This document shows positions 9,387 to 16,077 of a DNA stretch of 42,564 nt, piece by piece; within the stretch, counting starts at the first letter, position 1; every line of letters starts with the position of its first letter. A program made the translations under genes and the position numbers. Source of the DNA: JADJQU01 sp035490315 (lineage in GTDB: Bacteria > Planctomycetota > UBA1135 > GCA-002686595); assembly GCA_035490315.1 (NCBI GenBank), contig DATHET010000317.1:1-42564 (forward strand), in the 5' to 3' direction. The notes below the pieces were generated by a model. It did not search any database and was not told the origin of the DNA. It was given only the letters and a program-made list of their open reading frames with translations.

Positions 9387-9481
9387 GTCGGTACGGAGCC
9401 AGGCTCGATCACGACACCCCCGGTCTGCGCGCGCGGCGCGCAGACCGGGGGTGTCGTGATCGAGCCTGGCTCCGCACCGAC
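9387..9481. repeat. 95-bp near-perfect palindrome, probable bidirectional terminator
   Basis: Two 46-bp arms pair with a single mismatch (9393/9475) around a 3-nt centre at 9433-9435. It fills most of the 131-bp gap between two convergent stops, starting 34 nt after the pseudouridine synthase and ending 2 nt before the btrH-like stop. There is no T-run. The outer part (GTCGGTACGGAGCC) resembles the arms of the palindromes at 15886 and 26303. Termination is inferred from position; a mobile REP-like origin is also possible. Confidence 0.75.
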
Positions 9482-9483
9482 AG

Positions 9484-10491
9484 CTATGCCATCACGGCGC
9501 GCAGCTCGCGGTGCACCGCCGCTTCCATGTCGGCGCATTTCAGGAGCTCGTCCGCGAGGACGTTCTGGTCCATCGGCACGCGCCCCTTGCACATCTTCGC
9601 CGCGAGCAGCGCGAACTGACGCCATTCGTCGCCCGCCTTCGTCAATCGATCCGCCGTCGCGAGCAGCTCCGGCTTGCCGACGATCGGCGCGGCTTCCTGC
9701 AGGAACGATGCATGCAGGAAACGAAAGCCCGCTCCTCCCGTCCCAATCTCTTCCTGCATGCGCACCATGTGGCCGATGAACAAGCGCGCGTACTTGCGGT
9801 CCTTCTCGCTCGCGCCGGGAAGCTTGCGCAGCTTGTTCGCGACGTAGCGCACGCCGCGGATGCCGATGAAGGGCACCGGCGTGTGGAGCATCATCCCCGT
9901 GTTCGCGCGAATCGAGCTCTTGATCGCCGGTGCAAGATCGATGTCGCGCGGAATCGAAAGGGGATAATAGAGCAGCCCCTTGGGCGCCAAGGCTCCGCGC
10001 GTGAAGCGCGATTTCTTCAGCGCGGCGGAGTCGCATTCGACCGGCGTGTCCATCACCGGATCGCTGATCAGATAGTGATCGCCGCGCTTGCCGTGGACCA
10101 CCATGTTGTGCGCGTTGAAATGAAAGCGCATGTCCGGCGGGAAATAATCGAGCCAGAACACGGAGGTCTGCGCGCCTACGGGCCGGCCGGCGGCGAGATG
10201 GCGATCGAGTGTCGCCATGCCCGCGTCCGGATCGCGGAACGTCTCGAACGACATCTTGATCCCGAGACGGCGCGTCAAGCCGCGGATCACGCCCTTCGGC
10301 GGCATGCGGTACGCGATCAAAGGCATCCCGCCGAACTTGATCAGCGGGACATAGGCGAAGGTCAGTCCGCCGGAGATGCCGAAGGCCATGGGCTCCGACA
10401 TCGGAAGGCCGGCGTGGCGCAGCAGCGCGGAGATCACGCCGCTCTCGCAGTGGGCCGATTGGCGGTGTTCGAACGGGACGCCGACTTCCAC
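9484..10491 (-). CDS. BtrH N-terminal domain protein (DUF4872-type)
   Basis: A 335-residue protein resembling the BtrH/papain-like acyltransferase group, named after a butirosin biosynthesis acyl-transfer enzyme. The N-terminus FEHRQSAHCESGVISALLRHAG carries a Cys (residue 15) in a papain-like context. H124 in HFNAHNMVVHG and D138 in YLISDPVMD are candidates for the rest of a Cys-His-Asp set. Such proteins recur next to darA/darB in Bacteroidetes, where an acyl transfer step on the resorcinol/polyene product is plausible. The start is GTG at 10491, overlapping the upstream stop by one base (TAGTG). It is the last gene of the darA-darB unit and ends at the palindrome. The family is recognised with fair confidence; the reaction is inferred. 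Confidence 0.75.
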   Translation of the reverse strand: MEVGVPFEHRQSAHCESGVISALLRHAGLPMSEPMAFGISGGLTFAYVPLIKFGGMPLIAYRMPPKGVIRGLTRRLGIKMSFETFRDPDAGMATLDRHLAAGRPVGAQTSVFWLDYFPPDMRFHFNAHNMVVHGKRGDHYLISDPVMDTPVECDSAALKKSRFTRGALAPKGLLYYPLSIPRDIDLAPAIKSSIRANTGMMLHTPVPFIGIRGVRYVANKLRKLPGASEKDRKYARLFIGHMVRMQEEIGTGGAGFRFLHASFLQEAAPIVGKPELLATADRLTKAGDEWRQFALLAAKMCKGRVPMDQNVLADELLKCADMEAAVHRELRAVMA

Positions 10492-10895
10492 TACGGGCTC
10501 GGAGGCAGGCTATCGAGCTGCGCGGGATCCATGCCCAGCGCCTCGCCGTAGCGCTGGCGCTTCTCCGTCGAGAGCTTGGCGAAGGCGCCTGGCCGCAAAT
10601 GGCGGCGCACCTGCCAGCGGAAGAACCCCGTGCTCTGAGCGAGGAGCAGCACGTCCATGCGGCAGCGGCACATGTAGTACTCCAGCGGCCCGGTCGTTCC
10701 CGCCTTGGCGCGCGCAAACGCGTCGGCGGCGGCGCGCTCGTATTCCTCGATCGCCTGGTCGAGCACGATCTCCTCGGCTTCCCATCCGCTCGACGGCACG
10801 ATCGCGTAGCGGCCTTTCTCGTCCAAGGCGTAGAGGGCTTTCTTGCGCCCCTGGAATGCCTTGGCGTGGTCCTGAGGCACGTCCTCCTTTTTCAT
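10491..10895 (-). CDS. Small conserved protein of darA/darB loci
   Basis: A 134-residue, probably cytoplasmic protein with no signal or membrane segment, beginning MKKEDVPQDHAKAF. A charged helical middle (VLDQAIEEYERAAADAFARAKAG) and a YYMCRCRMDVLLLAQSTGFFRWQVRRHLRPGAFAKLS segment are the most distinctive parts. The MKKxDVPQD start is remembered from small proteins beside darB in flavobacterial flexirubin loci, but no function is established. It sits between darB (4-bp gap) and the btrH-like gene (1-bp overlap), so co-expression is near certain. Confidence 0.7.
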   Translation of the reverse strand: MKKEDVPQDHAKAFQGRKKALYALDEKGRYAIVPSSGWEAEEIVLDQAIEEYERAAADAFARAKAGTTGPLEYYMCRCRMDVLLLAQSTGFFRWQVRRHLRPGAFAKLSTEKRQRYGEALGMDPAQLDSLPPSP

Positions 10896-10899
10896 CGAC

Positions 10900-12057
10900 T
10901 CAGCCGCTCTTCGCCGAGACGACGGTCAGGTGCATGAAGCCCGTCGCGAAGCGGCCGCTCTCCGGCACGTAGCACAGGAGCCGCTCGCCGGCCTTCAGCT
11001 TCCCGCTGCGGAACAGCTCCTCGAGGATGATGTAGATCGAAGCCGCGCCGGTGTTGCCCTTGCTCGAAAGATTGGTGAACCAGCGCTCCATCGGGATCTC
11101 GAAGCCGGCGCGCTGCAGGGAAGCGTGGACGCGCTCGCGGAAGAAGTTCGACGAATAATGGGGCAGGAACCAGTCGATGTCGCCCGGCTGCATCGGATGG
11201 ACGGCGCGCACGTCGGTGATTCCGCGCTCGACCGTGTAGCGCATGATGTGCTCGTTGAGCAGCTTGATGTCCTGCTTGACGGAGAATAGCGACAGGTCCA
11301 GCCACTGGCGCGACTCGAAGGTCTGCCAGCCTTTCAAGCGGCCGTCGGCCTGTTTTTCGGCGCCGGCGTACATGCAGGCCTGCATTTCCCCGGCGTAGGA
11401 GCGCTGCCAGATCCAGTCGATGCGCAGCGACAGGCCATCAGGGGCCGGCTTGGGCTCGAGCAGGGCGGCGCCGGCGCCGTCGGAGAGCATCCAGCGCAGG
11501 AAATCCTTGTCGAAGGCGATCTCGGGATTGGACTCGAGCGCCGTGGTCTTGGCTTCGAGCTCCTCGTGGAACAGCGCGGCGCGCATCATTCCCGACGACA
11601 GCTCGGAACCGCAGGCGACGGCGCGTTGGAACTCGCCCGCGCCCACGCCCATCGCCGCGTACTTCATCGCCGAGAGGCTCGCGAGGCACACGCCTGCGGC
11701 CGAGATGGTCTCGCAGGGCGGGATCGCGAGCTCGCCGTGGACCATGCTCACGTGGCTGGGCATCACCTGGTCGGCGATCGAGGTGCCGCAGGCCAGGCAG
11801 TCGATCTTGTCGACGGAGAAGGTCGGCTTGGCCAGGCGGCGCACGGCCTCGGCGGCGAGCTGGGCGTTGGTGTGGGTCGGCCGGCGGGTCTCGCGATCGA
11901 TCGCGTAGTGACGCGACTGGATCCCGTTCGAGCGCAACACGGTCCGGCGCGCGCGCGACGGCCGCTCCCCGACCTGGCCCAGGATCTGCTCCATGTCGTC
12001 GTTCGACACGGGGGGGCCCGGCATGAAAGCCGCTAGGTTCGTGATGTAGACGTTCAC
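10900..12057 (-). CDS. darB: DarB-like beta-ketoacyl-ACP synthase III (dialkylresorcinol condensing)
   Basis: A 385-residue KAS III-family enzyme. The N-terminus NVYITNLAAFMPGPPVSNDDME and RTVLRSNGIQSRHYAID are typical of DarB. The Cys-His-Asn triad is visible: C124 in ISAAGVCLASLSA, H300 in DWFLPHYSS and N335 in SSKGNTGAAS. In characterised dar loci, DarB joins two acyl thioesters into a cyclohexanedione, which DarA aromatises to a 2,5-dialkylresorcinol. The start is GTG at 12057, 19 nt after the darA stop; the frame is open further upstream, but that part overlaps darA. Downstream genes follow almost without gaps. Confidence 0.88.
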   Translation of the reverse strand: MNVYITNLAAFMPGPPVSNDDMEQILGQVGERPSRARRTVLRSNGIQSRHYAIDRETRRPTHTNAQLAAEAVRRLAKPTFSVDKIDCLACGTSIADQVMPSHVSMVHGELAIPPCETISAAGVCLASLSAMKYAAMGVGAGEFQRAVACGSELSSGMMRAALFHEELEAKTTALESNPEIAFDKDFLRWMLSDGAGAALLEPKPAPDGLSLRIDWIWQRSYAGEMQACMYAGAEKQADGRLKGWQTFESRQWLDLSLFSVKQDIKLLNEHIMRYTVERGITDVRAVHPMQPGDIDWFLPHYSSNFFRERVHASLQRAGFEIPMERWFTNLSSKGNTGAASIYIILEELFRSGKLKAGERLLCYVPESGRFATGFMHLTVVSAKSG

Positions 12058-12076
12058 TCTGGGACGACCGTTCGAT

Positions 12077-13000
12077 TCATCGCGAGCCCGAAGGGGCGCC
12101 GTAGTAGGCCTTCTGCGCGGCGACTCGCTTCTGCGTGAGGGGCGTGAGCAGCGCCTTGATGAGAGCGGCAAGGGGGACGACGGTCAGGATCATCAGAACG
12201 AGCCAGACAATGTAGAGCAAGAGCAGCGGTTTGCGTTGGATGGCGCCCTGGGGGCCCAGCGCCCGCAGCATCCGCCCCCAGACCAAGAACCCTGAGCGTA
12301 TCGCACGTTCGCTGGAAATCAGGCGCTCGTTGACCCTGACCGCCTGCAGATTCTCCAGGAGGTGGCCGTCCAGGGGCTCGCCGCGCGTCAGGACGCTCGC
12401 GATGCGCTCGCCGAAGCGCCGGGAGTTGCGGATCTGCTCCGGGCTGACGCCGGCGCGGGGAATCAGGCCGAAAAGGCGCGGGCCGCGCTTGCCGGTCATG
12501 ACCCACAGCGGGGTGGCCAGGAAGCTGCCGACGCTGCCTGCCTCGTCGGTCAGGGCGACGTGGCCGACCAGTCGCGCGCCCGTGGCCGCCAGCAGCTCCT
12601 TCACGCGCTCCTGGGCCATCAGCCACATGTCGCGGCAGGCGACGACGGTCACCACCGGCGTGTCGCGCAGGAGCCGGGCGGCCTCGGGGCTCTTCAGGAA
12701 GGCGGTCACCGGCAGCGAGGGCGAAAGGAACCAGGCCTGGTAGCCGAGGATCACCAGGTCGAAGCGCCGCGTCGGATCGACGGCGAGCGGCTGGAGCGGC
12801 GGGGGGTCGAGGTAGATGGCTTCGGGGAAGGTGTCGAAGAAGCGCAGCACCGGCCAGGGGAAGGGATACGGGACCTGCGGCCGGAGCGTCTCGACCGTGA
12901 CTTCCATCGCGGGGTCGGCCAGGAGCGGCGCGATCAGGTTCGACAACACGTCGCTGAGCTGGCCGCTTTGCGAGTATTGGACCACCAGGACTTGCTTCAT
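12077..13000 (-). CDS. darA: DarA-like flavodoxin-fold aromatase
   Basis: A 307-residue protein of the dialkylresorcinol condensing enzyme family. The N-terminus MKQVLVVQYSQSGQLSDVLSNL has the YSQSGQ phosphate-binding loop of flavodoxin-like proteins, and FDLVILGYQAWFLSPSLP is the second flavin-site region. A hydrophobic C-terminal stretch (about 262-286, LLLLYIVWLVLMILTVVPLA) suggests membrane association. In known dar systems this protein aromatises the cyclohexanedione made by DarB. It is first in a four-gene leftward operon and divides from the second ketosynthase by only about 35 bp, which implies a shared divergent promoter. Confidence 0.87.
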   Translation of the reverse strand: MKQVLVVQYSQSGQLSDVLSNLIAPLLADPAMEVTVETLRPQVPYPFPWPVLRFFDTFPEAIYLDPPPLQPLAVDPTRRFDLVILGYQAWFLSPSLPVTAFLKSPEAARLLRDTPVVTVVACRDMWLMAQERVKELLAATGARLVGHVALTDEAGSVGSFLATPLWVMTGKRGPRLFGLIPRAGVSPEQIRNSRRFGERIASVLTRGEPLDGHLLENLQAVRVNERLISSERAIRSGFLVWGRMLRALGPQGAIQRKPLLLLYIVWLVLMILTVVPLAALIKALLTPLTQKRVAAQKAYYGAPSGSR

Positions 13001-13035
13001 CGGCGCTGCAGTCTAACGCGCGAGCGGTCCGTACG
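13001..13035. promoter_or_regulatory. Very short divergent promoter region of darA and second ketosynthase
   Basis: Only 35 bp (44 bp if the second ATG is used) separate the two divergent starts. Any promoters must overlap each other or lie partly in the coding sequences, so the two arms are probably co-regulated. No promoter boxes could be named. Confidence 0.35.
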
Positions 13036-14250
13036 ATGGGCGCGATGCCCACGCCGAATTCCGCCGCCCTGGAGTCCGTCGGACTGGTCACGGCGATGGG
13101 AGCGGGAGTCGATTCCAGCCTGCCGCGGCTCGTCGGCGGCGATACCCGCGGGATGGTCTCGCGGGCAGGCCTGCTCCCCGATCGCGAGCTGCTGGTCGGC
13201 GCCGTCACGGCCCATCTGCCGCCGATCGGGGACGAGCTCGCGATCTACCGCTGCCGCAACAACCAGCTGGCGCTGCTCGCCTTGTCGCAGATCCGCAAAG
13301 CGGTCGAGGCCGCCCTCGATCGTTTCGGACCGGCGCGCATCGCGGTGGTCGCGGCGACCAGCACCTCCGGAACGGCGGAAACTGGCGAGGCCGTGCGCCA
13401 GAGGCTCGCCAGCGGCCGGCTTCCCCGCGAATTCCACTACGTTCAATTCGAGCACGGCGGCCTGGCCAGCTTCCTCGCGGCCTCGATCGGCGCCGAGGGG
13501 CCGGCCTACACCGTGTCGACGGCCTGCTCCTCGAGCGCCAAGGCCCTGGTTTCCGCGCGCTCGCTGCTGCGACTGGGCTTGTGCGACGCGGTGATCGCCG
13601 GCGGGGTCGATTCCCTGTGCCCCTTGACCGCCTGCGGCTTCACCGCCCTCGAGGCGATCTCGCCGACGCGCAGCAATCCCATGAGCCGCAACCGGCGCGG
13701 GCTGAATCTCGGCGAGGCGGCGGCGCTTTTTCTCATGACGCGCGAAGGCGGCGGGATCCAATTGCGCGGGGCCGGCGAGTCCTCGGACCACCACCACATG
13801 TCGGCGCCCGATCCCAGCGGCGGCGGCGCGGAGCTGGCGATGCGCGCGGCCTTGGTCGACGCCGAGGCCGAGGGCGGCGACATCCTCTACCTGAATCTGC
13901 ACGGCACGGGCACGCCGCTCAACGACGCGATGGAGAGCAAGGCAGTCGAGCGCGTGCTCGGCACGTCGGTGCCCTGCAGCTCGACCAAGCCGATGACCGG
14001 CCACACTTTGGGCGCGGCGGGCGCGGCGGAGATCGCCTTCTGCTGGATGATGCTCGAGAGCGAGCGCCGCGGCGAGATCCGGCTCGCACCCCATGTGTTC
14101 GACGGCGATCGCGACGGCGACTTGCCCGCGATCCGCCTGGTCCAGCGCGGAGAGAGTGCGCGTGCGCGCGGCCGCCGACTTTTGATGAGCAACGCCTTCG
14201 GCTTCGGGGGCAACAACTGCTCGGTGATCCTCGAGAGGAGCGACGCGTGA
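13036..14250 (+). CDS. Beta-ketoacyl-ACP synthase (KAS II type), copy 2
   Basis: A 404-residue condensing enzyme with a complete triad: C164 in TVSTACSSSAKAL, H289 in NLHGTGTPLND and H323 in KPMTGHTLGAAG. A glycine-rich C-terminal motif (NAFGFGGNNCSVIL) completes the fold. It is the catalytic half of a KS/CLF pair with the gene that overlaps its stop. ATG at 13036 was used; ATG at 13045 (MPTPN) is equally possible, and neither has a strong Shine-Dalgarno sequence. The sequence matches the FabF-like ketosynthases of aryl-polyene loci better than the housekeeping FabF. Confidence 0.88.
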   Translation: MGAMPTPNSAALESVGLVTAMGAGVDSSLPRLVGGDTRGMVSRAGLLPDRELLVGAVTAHLPPIGDELAIYRCRNNQLALLALSQIRKAVEAALDRFGPARIAVVAATSTSGTAETGEAVRQRLASGRLPREFHYVQFEHGGLASFLAASIGAEGPAYTVSTACSSSAKALVSARSLLRLGLCDAVIAGGVDSLCPLTACGFTALEAISPTRSNPMSRNRRGLNLGEAAALFLMTREGGGIQLRGAGESSDHHHMSAPDPSGGGAELAMRAALVDAEAEGGDILYLNLHGTGTPLNDAMESKAVERVLGTSVPCSSTKPMTGHTLGAAGAAEIAFCWMMLESERRGEIRLAPHVFDGDRDGDLPAIRLVQRGESARARGRRLLMSNAFGFGGNNCSVILERSDA

Positions 14251-14993
14251 TCGATTTCTCCATCGCGGCCTGGTCGGCCTGGGCGCCGGGAATTCCCGCC
14301 AGCGAAGACTGGCAGGAATGGGCGCGCGCGCCGCGTGCGCCGGCTCTCGAAGGATCGCCGGAGATGCGCTTCATCCCCGCGATGCAGCGCCGCCGCTACA
14401 GCCGCTTGAGCCGCATGGCGCTGCAGGTCGCCTTCGACGCGACCCCGCCCGAGCTCCAGGCCGACGTCTCCAGCGTGTTCGCTTCGCGGCATGGCGAATC
14501 GAACGCCTGTGTCGCGCTCTTGAGCGACATCGCGCGCGGCGTGCCGATCTCGCCGACGGGCTTCAGCCATTCCGTGCACAACACCCAGGGCGGTCTGTTC
14601 TCGATCGCGGCAGGCAATGGAAAGCCCTCGAGCTCGATCGCGGCGGGCACGGACACCTTCTGCGCGGGCCTGATCGAGGCTCTGGGGATCTGCGAGCGCC
14701 GCCGGCCGGGTTTCACTTTGCTCGTGGTCGCGGACGAGCCGCGACCGGAGTTCCTGGGAGGCGTCGACGAGGAAGTGCCGGTGGCCTTCGCTCTGGCGCT
14801 GCTGCTCGACCTCGGTGTGTCGGCGCGCGCGCCCTCGTTCCGCATGGCCCTCGGCGAGCCGCGCGAAGAGATCTCGCGCGGGCCGCGGCTGCCTCAAGCC
14901 CTGGAATTCCTGGCCTGGATGCTCGCAGGCCAGGGCCCGCTCGGATTGCACAGCGGCCGACGCAGCTGGAACTTCCAGCGCCTGACGCCCTGA
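14247..14993 (+). CDS. Beta-ketoacyl synthase chain length factor
   Basis: A 248-residue protein of the short Ketoacyl-synt_2 type (PF13723-like). The motif SVHNTQGGLFSIAAGNGKPS followed by SIAAGTDTFCAGLIEAL is diagnostic; the nucleophile position (ACSSS in the upstream ketosynthase) is AGTDT here. Such proteins pair with a ketosynthase and set chain length in aryl-polyene synthesis. Start is GTG at 14247, overlapping the ketosynthase stop as GTGA and preceded by an AGGAG ribosome binding site (14236-14240 region). The stop lies 10 bp from the convergent acyltransferase stop. Confidence 0.85.
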   Translation: MIDFSIAAWSAWAPGIPASEDWQEWARAPRAPALEGSPEMRFIPAMQRRRYSRLSRMALQVAFDATPPELQADVSSVFASRHGESNACVALLSDIARGVPISPTGFSHSVHNTQGGLFSIAAGNGKPSSSIAAGTDTFCAGLIEALGICERRRPGFTLLVVADEPRPEFLGGVDEEVPVAFALALLLDLGVSARAPSFRMALGEPREEISRGPRLPQALEFLAWMLAGQGPLGLHSGRRSWNFQRLTP

Positions 14994-15003
14994 GCGAGCC
15001 GTT

Positions 15004-15783
15004 TCAGACGCAGCGGCAGCCCAACCGCTCTTCGTAGAAGGACTCCAGGCTCGCCGTGAGCTTGCGCACCGCGATCGTGATCTCGCCGCCCTCGTCGATG
15101 AAAGGCTTCGGCGAGATCGGCTCGAGCACTTCGAGCGAGAAGCGCGGCCGCCGCGGCGGCACCTGGAAGATCGGCATGCCCTTGAGCAGGGTCGGCGGCT
15201 CGCAGCGGATCACGATCGGGATGATCTCGCAGCCCGTGCGCAGGGCCACGCGCGCCGCGCCGCGCTGGAAATGATGCAGGCCGCCGGCCGGCGAGCGCGT
15301 GCCCTCGGGGAAGATCAGCACGTGGTGGCCCTGGGCGATCCGCTCGACGCAGGCCTCGAGCAGCTGCGCTCCGTCGCGGTTGGGGATGTAGCCCGCGCCG
15401 CGGACCGTCGCGCCGAAGAACAGATTGTTCCACACGGCTTCTTTCACCACGCAGTCGACGCGCGGCATCGACGCGATCAGGAACACGACGTCGAGCAGCG
15501 TCGGATGGTTGGCGATCACCAGCGCGCCATGCGGCGAGCGCAGGCGCTCGAAGCTCTTGCGCGAGCGGGTCAGGAGTCCGAGGCCGACGAGCAGGGCGAT
15601 GAAAAACGCGAGCAGCAATTGGATCACGCGCTGCGCGCGGCGTTCCTTCTTCTCGCGCGAGCCCGGGATCAAGCGGCAGATCGCGATCGCCGTGATCGCC
15701 GCGAGCAGGCCGCCGGCGTTGAAAATGAAGAACGCTAGACAGGTCGCGAAAACTCGCCAGGCGTAGGAGAGGGCGCGGACCAT
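15004..15783 (-). CDS. PlsC-like 1-acylglycerol-3-phosphate-type acyltransferase
   Basis: A 259-residue membrane acyltransferase. Two hydrophobic segments (about 10-36 and 56-72) precede the catalytic motif NHPTLLD (H93, D98) and the substrate motif FPEGTR (158-163). Family members move acyl groups from ACP or CoA to a hydroxyl, most often on lysophosphatidic acid. At the edge of a dialkylresorcinol/aryl-polyene-like locus it may instead esterify the product, as flexirubins are polyene esters of dialkylresorcinols; this is inference. It is convergent with the chain length factor, 10 bp apart. A housekeeping phospholipid role cannot be excluded. Confidence 0.85.
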   Translation of the reverse strand: MVRALSYAWRVFATCLAFFIFNAGGLLAAITAIAICRLIPGSREKKERRAQRVIQLLLAFFIALLVGLGLLTRSRKSFERLRSPHGALVIANHPTLLDVVFLIASMPRVDCVVKEAVWNNLFFGATVRGAGYIPNRDGAQLLEACVERIAQGHHVLIFPEGTRSPAGGLHHFQRGAARVALRTGCEIIPIVIRCEPPTLLKGMPIFQVPPRRPRFSLEVLEPISPKPFIDEGGEITIAVRKLTASLESFYEERLGCRCV

Positions 15784-15818
15784 GGACGCGCAGAGGATAC
15801 GGCGCGCGATCGCGCGAG

Positions 15819-15857
15819 TATGGAGTCACTCGAATTCACCCGGAACGATGCGGCTCC
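15819..15857 (+). repeat. Degenerate half-copy of the palindrome arm
   Basis: Reading from TATGGAGTCACTCGAATTC, this stretch aligns with the left arm of the palindrome that begins at 15886: GGAGTCA, GAATTC, CCGGA and TGCGGC are all kept in order and spacing. It lies in direct orientation about 67 bp upstream of that arm, with no matching right arm, so it looks like a decayed half element. Confidence 0.5.
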
Positions 15858-15885
15858 GTCGCGACATCACATTTGCGGTCGATCC

Positions 15886-15995
15886 AGTACGGAGTCAGGT
15901 GAATTCGTCCGGAGTCGTGCGGCCATCCCGCGCGCCGCGAAAGCGGCGCGCGGGATGGCGGCACGACTCCGGACAAATTCACCTGACTCCGTACT
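15886..15995. repeat. 110-bp palindrome with GAAA tetraloop
   Basis: Two 53-bp arms pair with two mismatches (15906/15975 and 15921/15960) around the loop GAAA at 15939-15942. The outer 33 nt of the left arm (15887-15919) are identical to those of the palindrome at 26303-26414. It lies in the 294-bp gap 5' of the acyltransferase gene and 3' of the TolB-like gene. The GAAA loop and GC-rich inner stem suggest it can act as RNA. There is no T-run. Confidence 0.8.
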
Positions 15996-16019
15996 CCGAC
16001 GCGATTCCTGCGGTCATCT

Positions 16020-16052
16020 GTCGTGACGGAGCCTGGCTGGCTCCGTTACGAC
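16020..16052. terminator. 14-bp stem hairpin downstream of the TolB-like gene
   Basis: GTCGTGACGGAGCC (16020-16033) pairs with GGCTCCGTTACGAC (16039-16052) around loop TGGCT, with one G.T pair at 16025/16047. It begins 25 nt after the stop at 16078 of the leftward TolB-like gene, where a terminator would be expected; no T-run follows. The right arm extended by GC is found again at 20568-20583, so the sequence is also a dispersed repeat. Confidence 0.55.
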
Positions 16053-16077
16053 GCGAAATCGGACGGTCGACGGACCT

